From the NCBI RefSeq assembly GCF_946885725.1, contig NZ_CAMPGZ010000194.1:1-7821 (forward strand): DNA of 7,821 bases, written 5' to 3'. Below are positions 1-6,843 of this stretch, piece by piece (positions within the stretch are counted from its first letter, which is position 1; each line of letters opens with the position of its first letter). A program made the translations under genes and the position numbers. The notes under the pieces are model-generated. The model ran no database searches and was not told the DNA's origin. It saw only the letters and a list, made by a program, of their open reading frames with translations. Source of the DNA: an uncultured Nocardioides sp. GTDB lineage: Bacteria; Actinomycetota; Actinomycetes; Propionibacteriales; Nocardioidaceae.

Positions 1-1
1 G

Positions 2-745
2 CGGCCGATCGTGCGCTGGGCGCTGGACCGGACGTTCGGCAGCCTGCGCACGCTGCTGCCGATGATGAGCCGCGCCCTGCCGCTGCTGCTGCTCTTCGTG
101 ACGTTCCTGTTCATCAACGCCGAGGTGTGGGAGGTCTCCGCCGACCTCGACGGCGGTGTGCTCTGGCTGGTGGCGCTGCTGTTCGTGCTTCTCGCCGTCG
201 GCTTCCTGCTCGTGCGGCTGCCCGAGGAGGTCGACCAGGTCGACGACGACGTCGACGACGCGCTGCTGCGCCGGGCCTGCCGCGGCACCCCGCTCGAGGC
301 GGACTGCGAGCGCCTGCTCGCCGAGGGTGCCGACGTACGTGCCCACGTCGAGGTGACCGGCTTCGAGCGGTGGAACCTGGTCGCGGTGCTGCTGATCATC
401 CAGGCCGCGCAGGTGCTGCTGCTGGCCGGCACCGTCTTCGTGTTCTTCATGGTCTTCGGGTCCATGGTGATGAACCCCGGCATCGTCGAGAACTGGACCG
501 GCGAGACCGTCCGGGTGATGCCGCTGCCGTGGCTGCAGAACATCACCACCGAGCTGGTGCAGGTCTCGGTGTTCCTGGCGGCGTTCTCGTGCCTCTACCT
601 GACCGTCTCGACGGTCACCGACGACACCTACCGCGCGCAGTTCTTCGGCAGCGTGCTGGCCGAGCTCGAGCGGGCGGTGGGCATGCGCGCGGTCTACCTC
701 GCGCTGCGCGCCGAGCCCCAGCCGGAGCCCGGTCCCGGGCGCTGA
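2..745 (+). CDS. Multi-pass membrane protein of unknown function, 5' end outside window
   Basis: The frame is open from the first complete codon (base 2) to a TGA at 743-745, so the true start probably lies upstream. GTG at 11 is the first possible start inside the window and would give 244 residues. Numbered from that GTG, hydrophobic segments lie at about 23-40, 49-70, 121-155 (long enough for one long helix or a hairpin) and 182-202. An acidic, soluble stretch lies at about 72-120, including the Asp-rich run DQVDDDVDD near 75-83. The C-terminus is Pro/Glu-rich. The segment LLLLFVTFLFINAEVWEV resembles conserved actinobacterial integral membrane proteins of unknown function, as I remember them. 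I see no catalytic motif, transporter signature or signal peptide. It converges on the PTS operon and shares no evident pathway with it. Coding status is well supported by hydrophobic pattern and frame; function is unknown. Confidence 0.8.
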   Translation, partial: RPIVRWALDRTFGSLRTLLPMMSRALPLLLLFVTFLFINAEVWEVSADLDGGVLWLVALLFVLLAVGFLLVRLPEEVDQVDDDVDDALLRRACRGTPLEADCERLLAEGADVRAHVEVTGFERWNLVAVLLIIQAAQVLLLAGTVFVFFMVFGSMVMNPGIVENWTGETVRVMPLPWLQNITTELVQVSVFLAAFSCLYLTVSTVTDDTYRAQFFGSVLAELERAVGMRAVYLALRAEPQPEPGPGR

Positions 746-802
746 GCCCGCCCCGGGCCGGTTCATGTAAAGCGGAGTTGTCGCCGGAGCTTCCGGGCCT
801 TT

Positions 803-844
803 TCCGTCGCTTCCGGGGCGATGCATCGCCCCGGAAGCGACGGA
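803..844. terminator. Perfect 42-nt palindrome, probable bidirectional terminator
   Basis: Bases 803-823 are the exact reverse complement of 824-844, centred on ATGCAT. As RNA it would give a stem of about 19 bp with a minimal TGCA loop on either strand. It sits between two convergent genes, 57 bases after the membrane-protein stop and 37 bases beyond the ptsH stop, which is where both transcripts need to end. Neither strand has a U-run immediately 3' of the stem: the T-run at about 799-803 lies 5' of it on the plus strand and reads as A's on the minus strand. Actinobacterial terminators often lack a U-tract. A smaller hairpin (784-788 with 792-796) lies alongside and shares the GCTTCCGG sequence with the left arm. 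The palindrome is directly seen; the terminator role is inferred. Confidence 0.75.
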
Positions 845-881
845 GTACCAGCAGAAGGTGTTTCTCCGACAGCCCCCACCC

Positions 882-1139
882 TCAGGCGTCCAGGTCCTCC
901 TCCACCATCGCGGCGATGGCGTCCACGTCGGCCTGGTCGTCTCCGCTGACCTCGACCTGGTCGCCCTTCTTGGCGCCGAGGGTCATGATCATCAGCGCCG
1001 AGCTCGCGTCGACGGGGGTGCCGCCGGGCGTCGCCAGGGTGACGGTGCTGCCGAGCGAGCCGGCCTTCTCCGCGATGAGGGCGGCCGGGCGGGCGTGCAG
1101 GCCGACGGCGGATCCGACGGTTGCGGTCTTGGTGGGCAT
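882..1139 (-). CDS. ptsH: HPr phosphocarrier protein of the PTS
   Basis: HPr is the small cytoplasmic carrier that takes phosphate from Enzyme I and passes it to the IIA domains of sugar permeases. The 85-residue product has normal family length. The active-site motif GLHARPAA places the phosphorylated histidine at residue 15 and its partner arginine at 17. The second conserved block, DASSALMIMTLG, is at 44-55; Ser46/Ser47 align with the regulatory serine of Firmicute HPr, but a dedicated HPr kinase is not generally expected in actinobacteria and none is in the window. The ATG at 1139 is preceded by AAGGAG at good spacing (1146-1151 on the complement). It is the last gene of the fructose operon, 35 bases after the fruA stop, and runs into the palindrome at 803-844. 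Its partners FruA and Enzyme I are both encoded here. Confidence 0.96.
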   Translation of the reverse strand: MPTKTATVGSAVGLHARPAALIAEKAGSLGSTVTLATPGGTPVDASSALMIMTLGAKKGDQVEVSGDDQADVDAIAAMVEEDLDA

Positions 1140-1174
1140 TCACATCTCCTTGCGGGTGGGTGAGGTGGTGCGGG

Positions 1175-3247
1175 TCAGGCCGCCGCGGTGATCTGCTCGG
1201 CGTCGGTGTGGGACAGCTGCTTGAGGATGATGACCAGGGCCGCGGCGACGATCACGCCGATGGCCAGCGACAGGAAGAACCAGAAGACCTGGCCGACGGC
1301 GAAGAACACGAAGATGCCGCCGTGCGGGGCCGACAGCGTCACGCCGGTGGCCATCGCGAGCGCGCCGGTCACGGCCGAGCCGGCCATGATCGAGGGGATC
1401 ACCCGGGCCGGGTCGGCGGCCGCGAACGGGATCGCGCCCTCGGTGATGAACGACGCCCCGAGCAGCCAGGCCGCCTTGCCGTTCTCCTGCTCGGCGCGGG
1501 TGAACAGCTTCGGCCGTACGACGGTGGCCAGAGCCAGTGCCAGCGGCGGGACCATGCCGGCCAGCATGACCGCGGCCATGATCTTCAGCTCCGGGGCGTC
1601 GCCGGACGCGACCGCGGCCGCGGTGAGCCCGCCGGTCGCGAACGTGTAGGCGGTCTTGTTCAGCGGGCCGCCCATGTCGAAGGCCATCATCAGGCCGAGC
1701 ACCACGCCGAGGATGATCGCCGAGCCGCCGGAGAGGCTGTTGAGGGCGTCGCTGAGCGCGTTCATCAGCGCGCTGAGCGGCTTGGCCAGGACCATCAGCA
1801 TGACCGCGCCGGAGATCAGGGTGGCCAGCAGCGGGATCACCACGACCGGCATGAGGCCGCGCATCCAGACCGGCACCTTCCACGACGCGATCCAGTGCGC
1901 GACCAGACCGGCGAGCACGCCGCCGACGATGCCGCCGAGGAAGCCCGAGTTGATCGTGCCCGCGATCGCGCCCATCACGAAGCCGGGGGCGATGCCGGGC
2001 CGGTCGGCGATGGCGTAGGCGATGTAGCCGGCCAGCGCCGGCACCAGGAAGCCGAACGCCGCACTGCCGAGCGTGAAGAGCACCGCGCCGATGTAGGCGA
2101 AGAACGGGCTGTCGAACAGCGCGTCGTCCAGCCCGGCCTCGTTGAGGTCCGGGAGGTTGAGCAGCGAGTTCTGCGTCGCGATGTCCTGGCCCGGCCCGAC
2201 GATCGTGTAGCCGCCGAGCAGGAACGACAGCGCGATCAGCAGGCCGCCGGCGGCGACGAACGGGATCATGTAGGACACGCCGGTCATCAGCACTCGGCGG
2301 ATCCGCAGGCCCCAGGACTCCTCGCCGCCGGACGAGCCCGACTCGGCCGCCGCCGTACCCTCCACGCGCGGGGCGTTGGGGTCGTCGGCGAACCGCAGCG
2401 CCTCGGCGATCATCGCGTCGCTGTCGTCGATCGCCCGCTTGACGCCCGACGCGACGACCGGCTTGCCGGCGAACCGGCTTCGGTCGCGGACGCCGACGTC
2501 GGCGGCGAAGATCGCGGCCGAGGCCGCGGCGATGGTCTCGCGGGGCAGGGGAGTGGACCCGGCCGAGCCCTGCGTCTCGACGTGGATGTCGACGCCGGCG
2601 CGGGCGGCCGCGGCCTCGAGGGCCTCGGCGGCCATGTAGGTGTGCGCGATGCCGGTCGGGCACGCGGTGACGGCGACGATGCTGCGCCGCTCGGCGGGTG
2701 CCGGCGTGGGTTCGGCCTCGGCCTCCTTCGCGCCCCCGGCCGCCGCGGCCGGAGCGGGAGCCGAGGCGGGGGCGGCCGCCGGCTGCGGCAGCTTCACCAC
2801 GGAGTTCACCAGGTCGACGACCTCGGCGGGCGTCTCGGCCTGCCGCAGCCCGTCGGTGAAGTCGGGCCGCACCAGCGCGCGGGCGAGCTGGGTCAGCACC
2901 TCGAGGTGGGTGGCGTCGCCGCCGGCCGGCGCTGCGATCAGGAAGGCCAGGTCCGCGGGGCCGTCCTTGGCGCCGAAGTCGGTGCCGGGGGAGAGGCGGG
3001 CGAACACCAGCGTGGGTACGTCGACGTGCTCGGTGCGGCAGTGCGGGATCGCGATCCCGCCGGGCAGGCCGGTCGCGGACGTCGCCTCGCGGGCGAGCGC
3101 GTCCTCGGCGAGGCCGTCGGGGTTGCCGGTCCGGCCGGCGTCGGCCGCGAGACGGGCGAGGCCACGGATGGTCTCGGTCTTGTCGGCGCCCAGGGACACG
3201 TCCAGGCGGACGAGCTCCTCGGTGAGCATCGGGGTGGGGTCGGGCAT
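1175..3247 (-). CDS. fruA: Fructose PTS permease, fused EIIABC
   Basis: This membrane permease imports fructose and phosphorylates it to fructose-1-phosphate. The 690 residues carry three fused domains. IIA spans about 8-150, with active-site His69 in GGIAIPHC. A flexible Ala/Pro-rich linker covers about 153-187. IIB (fructose type) spans about 188-290, with phosphorylated Cys196 in VAVTACPTGIAHTYMAAEAL. A second Ser/Glu/Gly-rich linker follows at about 295-310. IIC spans about 312-675, with many hydrophobic helices and the conserved GAIPF (604-608) and PHGGIF (641-646). All phosphorylation residues are intact. Domain order A-B-C and length are typical of actinobacterial FruA, also called PtsF. 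The ATG overlaps the fruK stop by one base (TGATG), with GAGGA about six bases upstream, which favours this start over Met7. Fructose specificity rests on the IIB/IIC motifs and the adjacent fruK. Confidence 0.96.
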   Translation of the reverse strand: MPDPTPMLTEELVRLDVSLGADKTETIRGLARLAADAGRTGNPDGLAEDALAREATSATGLPGGIAIPHCRTEHVDVPTLVFARLSPGTDFGAKDGPADLAFLIAAPAGGDATHLEVLTQLARALVRPDFTDGLRQAETPAEVVDLVNSVVKLPQPAAAPASAPAPAAAAGGAKEAEAEPTPAPAERRSIVAVTACPTGIAHTYMAAEALEAAAARAGVDIHVETQGSAGSTPLPRETIAAASAAIFAADVGVRDRSRFAGKPVVASGVKRAIDDSDAMIAEALRFADDPNAPRVEGTAAAESGSSGGEESWGLRIRRVLMTGVSYMIPFVAAGGLLIALSFLLGGYTIVGPGQDIATQNSLLNLPDLNEAGLDDALFDSPFFAYIGAVLFTLGSAAFGFLVPALAGYIAYAIADRPGIAPGFVMGAIAGTINSGFLGGIVGGVLAGLVAHWIASWKVPVWMRGLMPVVVIPLLATLISGAVMLMVLAKPLSALMNALSDALNSLSGGSAIILGVVLGLMMAFDMGGPLNKTAYTFATGGLTAAAVASGDAPELKIMAAVMLAGMVPPLALALATVVRPKLFTRAEQENGKAAWLLGASFITEGAIPFAAADPARVIPSIMAGSAVTGALAMATGVTLSAPHGGIFVFFAVGQVFWFFLSLAIGVIVAAALVIILKQLSHTDAEQITAAA

Positions 3248-4227
3248 CAGAGTCCTCGATGTGGTTGAGGGACGGACAGCTCGGCCACGTCGACGAGCTG
3301 GGGGTGGACCGTGTCCGGGGTCGGGATGGTGGTCCCCGGAAGGCCCGCTGCGGCGCTGCCGTAGGCGACAGCGAGACGCAGACGTTCGGCGGGCTCGGCG
3401 TCGCGGAGCGAACCGAGCAGGTACCCGAAGAGGCTGGAGTCACCCGCCCCCACCGTGCTGACCACGGTGGTCGGCGGCGGGGTGGCGTGCCAGGCCCCTT
3501 CGGACGTGACGAGTACGGCGCCGGAGGCGCCCAGGGTCGCGAGGACCGCCGCGACGCCGCGGTCGACGAGCACGGCTGCTGAGCTCGCGGCGAGCTCCGG
3601 GTCGGCCTCGATGGCGTCGGGGTCGCCGCCCGCGATCGAGGCGAGCTCCTCGCCGTTCGGCTTCAGCAGGTCGGGCGCGGCGGTGTCGAGGTGGGCGAAC
3701 ACGGCCTCGAGCGGCGCCCCGGAGGTGTCGACCGCGACCTGGACGTCGAGGCCGCGCAGGTCGCGGACCACCTCGGCGTACCACTCCGCCGGGGCGCCCG
3801 GCGGCAGCGAGCCCGCGAGCACGACCCAGCGGGCCTGCGCCGCCCGCTGCACCAGCGCCCGGCGAAGCCGGTCGAGCGTGGCCGGGCCGGCGGTGGCGCC
3901 GGGGGAGTTGATCTTGGTGGTGGTGCCGTCGGGCTCGGTGATCGTGACGTTCATCCGGACGTCGCCGGCCGGCGGCTCGGGCCGGCAGTCGATGCCGTCG
4001 CGGAGCAGCTCGAGGACGTAGGGGTCGTCCGACGCCGCCGGCAGCACCGCGATCGTGGGCACGCCCGCGGCGACCGCGGCCCGGGAGATGTTCACGCCCT
4101 TGCCGGCCGACTGCGAGGTGACCCGGGCGGCGCGCAGCACGGCGCCGCGCTCGAGCGCCGACGTCAGCTCGATGGTGCGGTCGACGCTGGGGTTGGGCGT
4201 GAGGGTCACGATCATGCCGGTCGTCAT
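3247..4227 (-). CDS. fruK: 1-phosphofructokinase
   Basis: FruK phosphorylates fructose-1-phosphate, the product of FruA, with ATP to fructose-1,6-bisphosphate in the cytoplasm. The 326-residue protein is a PfkB-family sugar kinase. Visible motifs are the N-terminal substrate strand MIVTLTPNPSVD (5-16), the glycine-rich AGKGVNISRA (41-50), LAGSLPPG (137-144), LLKPNGEEL (187-195) and the catalytic/anion-hole GAGD at 260-263, where Asp263 is the expected base. The TPNPSVD start and genomic context favour 1-phosphofructokinase over ribokinase, tagatose-6-phosphate kinase or 6-phosphofructokinase 2. The ATG overlaps the fruR stop as ATGA (4224-4227), suggesting translational coupling, with a purine-rich GAGGTGG upstream. 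Met5 (4213-4215) is a plausible alternative start because many family members begin there. The stop shares base 3247 with the fruA start. Confidence 0.95.
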   Translation of the reverse strand: MTTGMIVTLTPNPSVDRTIELTSALERGAVLRAARVTSQSAGKGVNISRAAVAAGVPTIAVLPAASDDPYVLELLRDGIDCRPEPPAGDVRMNVTITEPDGTTTKINSPGATAGPATLDRLRRALVQRAAQARWVVLAGSLPPGAPAEWYAEVVRDLRGLDVQVAVDTSGAPLEAVFAHLDTAAPDLLKPNGEELASIAGGDPDAIEADPELAASSAAVLVDRGVAAVLATLGASGAVLVTSEGAWHATPPPTTVVSTVGAGDSSLFGYLLGSLRDAEPAERLRLAVAYGSAAAGLPGTTIPTPDTVHPQLVDVAELSVPQPHRGL

Positions 4228-4991
4228 GCGACCACCACCTCGATGTCGTGGGCCTCGAGCGTGGCCCGGTCGTCGTCACGGAGTCCGTCGTCGGTGATGA
4301 GCACGTCGACCTGGTCGAGGTCGCCGAAGCGGACGGTGCTCTCGTGGCCGATCTTGGACGAGTCGGCGAGGACCACGACGCGCTGGGCGCTGCGGATCAT
4401 CGCGTTCTTCGCGGCCGCCTCGCTCGCGTCCGGGGTGCTGAGGCCGTGCGCGACGCTCAGCCCGTTGGTGCCGACGAAGGCGACGTCGGTGCGCAGCCGC
4501 GAGATCGCGGCGACGGTCTCCTCGCCGACCGCGGCCTGCGTCGTCCGCCGCACCCGGCCGGGCAGCACGTGCAGGTCGACGTTGCCGCGACCGGCCAGCC
4601 GGCCGGCGATCGGGACGGCGTTGGTGAAGACCGTGAACGCGACGTCGAGGGGCAGCAGGCCGGCCAGCCGCGCGGTCGTGGTGCCCGCGTCGAGCAGCAC
4701 GCTGCCGCCGTTGGTGGGCAGGTAGGCGACCGCGGCCTCGGCCACCCGGTCCTTCTGCTCGCTCTGTGCCAGGTCGCGCTCGTTGACCGCGACCTCGAGG
4801 ACGGACAGCGACGCGGCCGGGATGGCGCCGCCGTGCACCCGCCGTACGATGCCGGCACGCTCGAGCGTCGAGAGGTCCCGTCGCACGGTCTCCGTGGTGA
4901 CCGTGAACCGCTGTGCCAGCTCGGTCACCGACAGCCGACCGCGCTGGGTGAGCAGGTCGGCGATCGCCTGCTGGCGTTCCTCGGCGTACAA
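4224..4991 (-). CDS. fruR: DeoR-family regulator of the fructose PTS operon
   Basis: The product is a 255-residue DeoR/GlpR-type transcription factor. The N-terminal winged helix-turn-helix lies at about 5-56 (LSVTELAQRF, then VTTETVRRDLSTLERAG, then RVHGGA). The C-terminal sugar-phosphate sensor domain lies at about 75-235, with conserved DAGTTT (101-106), FVGTNG (172-177) and ADSSK (209-213). Family members usually repress the operon they head and are released by a phosphosugar; here fructose-1-phosphate or fructose-1,6-bisphosphate would fit, which is inference. The start is TTG at 4989-4991, chosen because the MYAEERQQ opening is typical of the family and a strong GAGGAGG lies four bases upstream (4996-5002 on the complement). 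It is first in the operon and its stop overlaps the fruK start. It is divergent from ptsI, so it may control both directions; an equivalent regulator does so in Corynebacterium. Confidence 0.92.
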   Translation of the reverse strand: MYAEERQQAIADLLTQRGRLSVTELAQRFTVTTETVRRDLSTLERAGIVRRVHGGAIPAASLSVLEVAVNERDLAQSEQKDRVAEAAVAYLPTNGGSVLLDAGTTTARLAGLLPLDVAFTVFTNAVPIAGRLAGRGNVDLHVLPGRVRRTTQAAVGEETVAAISRLRTDVAFVGTNGLSVAHGLSTPDASEAAAKNAMIRSAQRVVVLADSSKIGHESTVRFGDLDQVDVLITDDGLRDDDRATLEAHDIEVVVA

Positions 4992-5032
4992 CGGCCCTCC
5001 TCGGGCTGGTGGGGCGACGGGTGGATCTGCGT

Positions 5033-5068
5033 GTCTGTTGTTTTACGCCCGAATGTGTTGACTGTCAA
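5033..5068 (-). promoter_or_regulatory. Predicted promoter of fruR-fruK-fruA-ptsH
   Basis: Read on the minus strand, a perfect -35 box TTGACA (5068-5063) is followed by a 17-base spacer and a -10 box TAAAAC (5045-5040, four of six consensus positions). Transcription should start near 5033, giving a leader of about 40 bases before the TTG start of fruR. The leader carries the strong fruR Shine-Dalgarno. The -35 box overlaps that of the divergent ptsI promoter. The call is by inspection only. Confidence 0.65.
5058..5068. promoter_or_regulatory. 11-bp palindrome spanning both -35 boxes, candidate operator
   Basis: TTGACTGTCAA is a perfect palindrome about base 5063. Its left arm supplies the -35 of ptsI and its right arm the -35 of the fruR operon. 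A protein bound here would block both promoters. FruR is the obvious candidate because its gene is adjacent, but the palindrome could simply result from two overlapping -35 consensus boxes. TTTAC also occurs in the same orientation at 5042-5046 and 5081-5085, inside the two -10 regions, and offers an alternative repeated recognition element. Confidence 0.4.
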
Positions 5069-5093
5069 GCAGCGCAGCGGTTTACTTCTCGGC
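5058..5093 (+). promoter_or_regulatory. Predicted ptsI promoter, giving a leaderless or near-leaderless mRNA
   Basis: A -35 box TTGACT (5058-5063) is followed by a 17-base spacer and a -10 box TTTACT (5081-5086). Only seven bases separate the -10 box from the ATG at 5094, so the expected transcription start is at or within a few bases of the initiation codon. This agrees with the absence of any Shine-Dalgarno-like sequence in the 20 bases before the ATG. Leaderless mRNAs are common in actinobacteria. Confidence 0.65.
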
Positions 5094-6782
5094 ATGACGC
5101 AGCCCACCGCCCCGCTCTCGGGTACGCCGGTCGTCCCCGGCGTCGCCTACGGTCCCGTCCTGCTCGCGCGCACCGACATCCCGGCCGACCGGGTCGCCGC
5201 GTTCGAGGAGACGACGCCCTCGGCCGAGGAGGCCATGGAGATCTTCGACGCCGCCGTGGAGAAGGTCGCCGGTCGGCTCGCGGACCGGGCCGCCGCCGCG
5301 CAGGGCTCCGCCGCCGAGGTGCTCACCGCGACCGCCGGGCTGGCCCGCGACAAGGGCCTGCGCACCACGGTCGCCGGTCGCGTCGAGGGCGGCGACAAGC
5401 TGCTCGCCGCGCTGCACGCCAGCGTCGACCAGTTCGCCGACGTGTTCTCGTCGATGGGCGGGCTGATGGCCGAGCGCGTCACCGACCTGCGCGACCTGGA
5501 GAAGCGGCTCACCGCCGAGATCGTCGGCGCCCCCGAGCCCGGCGTACCCACGCCCACCGTCCCGAGCGTGCTCGTCGCCGAGGACCTCGCGCCGGCCGAC
5601 ACCGCCCTGCTCGACGCCGAGCGGGTGCTCGCGCTCGTCACCGAGCGCGGGGGGCCGACCAGCCACACCGCGATCATCGCCCGGCAGCTCGGCATCCCCT
5701 GCGTGGTGGCCGTGCACGGCGCGATGACGCTGCACGACGGCGCCCGCGTGCTCGTCGACGGCGCCACCGGCGACGTGGAGATCGGTCCCGACCCCGACGA
5801 GGCCGAGCGCCGTGTCGTCCAGGACCGCGAGACCCGGGCCGCGATCGACGCCTGGACCGGACCGGCGCGCACGGCCGACGGCACCCCGGTCAAGGTGCTG
5901 GCCAACGTCGCCGACGGGGCGTCCGCCGCTCAGGCAGCGCAGGCGCCGGTCGAGGGCAGCGGCCTGTTCCGCACCGAGCTGTGCTTCCTCAACCGCAAGG
6001 ACGAGCCGTCCGTCGAGGAGCAGGCGCAGCTCTACGGCGCCGTGCTCGACGCGTTCGGCCCCGAGCGGTACGTCGTGGTCCGCACGCTCGACGCCGGCTC
6101 CGACAAGCCCGTCGCGTTCGCGACCCTCGAGGGCGAGGAGAACCCGGCGCTCGGCGTGCGGGGCCTGCGGCTCTCGTTCGACAACCCCGGCCTGCTCGAG
6201 CGGCAGCTCGACGCGATCAGGCTCGCGGCCGACACGACCGGCACCCAGCCGTGGGTGATGGCGCCGATGGTGGCGACCGTCGACGAGGCGCGCGACTTCG
6301 CCCGGCTGGTCCGCGACCGCGGTCTCAAGGCCGGCGTGATGGTCGAGGTGCCGAGCACCGCACTGCTCGCGCACCGGTTCCTCGAGGAGGTCGACTTCCT
6401 CTCGATCGGCACCAACGACCTGACGCAGTACACGATGGCCGCCGACCGGATGGCCTCCCCGCTCGCGCACCTCACCGACCCGTGGCAGCCCGCGGTCCTC
6501 GCGCTCGTCGCGATCACGGCCGAGGCGGGCAAGCAGGCGGACAAGCCGGTCGGCGTCTGCGGCGAGGCCGCCGCCGACCCGCTGCTCGCGACCGCCCTGG
6601 TGGGCATGGGCATCACCTCGCTGTCGATGGCGGCCGCCGCGGTCAAGCCCGTCGGCGCGCAGCTCGGCCAGGTGTCGATGGACACCTGCGAGGCCGCGGC
6701 CGAGGCGGCGCTGGCCGCGCGCGACCCCGCCTCCGCCCGGGCCGCGGTGCGCGAGGTGCTCGACGGGCAGGCCCAGCGCTGA
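5094..6782 (+). CDS. ptsI: PTS Enzyme I (phosphoenolpyruvate-protein phosphotransferase)
   Basis: Enzyme I autophosphorylates from PEP and passes the phosphate to HPr, the first step of every PTS sugar import. The 562-residue length is normal. The N-terminal HPr-binding region covers about 1-145. The phosphohistidine domain follows, with active-site His191 in GGPTSHTAIIAR (186-197). The C-terminal PEP-binding barrel includes GLFRTELCF (290-298), VRTLDAGSDKP (329-339), the signature DFLSIGTNDLTQYTMAADR (434-452) and catalytic Cys489 in GVCGEAA. All key residues are intact. The same frame stays open upstream to 4248, but that part lies antisense to fruR. ATG 5094 begins the recognisable PLSGTPVVPGVAYGPV family sequence and sits right after a promoter-like sequence without a ribosome binding site. 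It is divergent from the operon encoding its substrate HPr. No clear terminator follows before rpsO. Confidence 0.96.
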   Translation: MTQPTAPLSGTPVVPGVAYGPVLLARTDIPADRVAAFEETTPSAEEAMEIFDAAVEKVAGRLADRAAAAQGSAAEVLTATAGLARDKGLRTTVAGRVEGGDKLLAALHASVDQFADVFSSMGGLMAERVTDLRDLEKRLTAEIVGAPEPGVPTPTVPSVLVAEDLAPADTALLDAERVLALVTERGGPTSHTAIIARQLGIPCVVAVHGAMTLHDGARVLVDGATGDVEIGPDPDEAERRVVQDRETRAAIDAWTGPARTADGTPVKVLANVADGASAAQAAQAPVEGSGLFRTELCFLNRKDEPSVEEQAQLYGAVLDAFGPERYVVVRTLDAGSDKPVAFATLEGEENPALGVRGLRLSFDNPGLLERQLDAIRLAADTTGTQPWVMAPMVATVDEARDFARLVRDRGLKAGVMVEVPSTALLAHRFLEEVDFLSIGTNDLTQYTMAADRMASPLAHLTDPWQPAVLALVAITAEAGKQADKPVGVCGEAAADPLLATALVGMGITSLSMAAAAVKPVGAQLGQVSMDTCEAAAEAALAARDPASARAAVREVLDGQAQR

Positions 6783-6809
6783 CCAGGAGCTGGGTGACCA
6801 GGGGCTGAC
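6780..6809 (+). repeat. 15-bp imperfect tandem duplication at the ptsI stop
   Basis: TGACCAGGAGCTGGG (6780-6794) is followed directly by TGACCAGGGGCTGAC (6795-6809), matching at 12 of 15 positions. The first TGA is the ptsI stop codon. The second unit also supports a small hairpin (CCAGG 6798-6802 with CCTGG 6809-6813), too weak to be called a terminator. Confidence 0.55.
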
Positions 6810-6843
6810 CTGGGCCGACGTACCGTGACCGCCGTCTCCTCGA

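Noticed and set aside
927..1098. HPr serine (residues 46/47) as an HPr-kinase regulatory site
   Set aside because: The serine is present, but no HPr kinase gene is here and the enzyme is not generally found in actinobacteria, so no regulatory role can be supported.
127..1191. 354-codon plus-strand frame running from the membrane gene through the palindrome and antisense to ptsH
   Set aside because: The Arg/Pro-rich sequence is out of frame with the clearly membrane-type protein and crosses a probable terminator.
1121..3443. Long open frames of 700 or more codons overlapping fruA on both strands
   Set aside because: These have Arg/Gly/Ala/His-rich composition with no recognisable domain. They are typical shadow frames where high GC makes stop codons rare, and fruA has all catalytic motifs.
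4248..5093. In-frame upstream extension of the ptsI reading frame, adding 282 codons
   Set aside because: It lies antisense to fruR and across the promoter region, has low-complexity Gly/Arg/Asp-rich composition, and the Enzyme I family sequence begins at ATG 5094.
5082..6470. 462-codon minus-strand frame opposite ptsI
   Set aside because: It is a shadow of ptsI with low-complexity composition and no start context or domain.
6798..6813. Small hairpin after ptsI as a terminator
   Set aside because: It has only five pairs and no U-run, and the match is a by-product of the tandem repeat.
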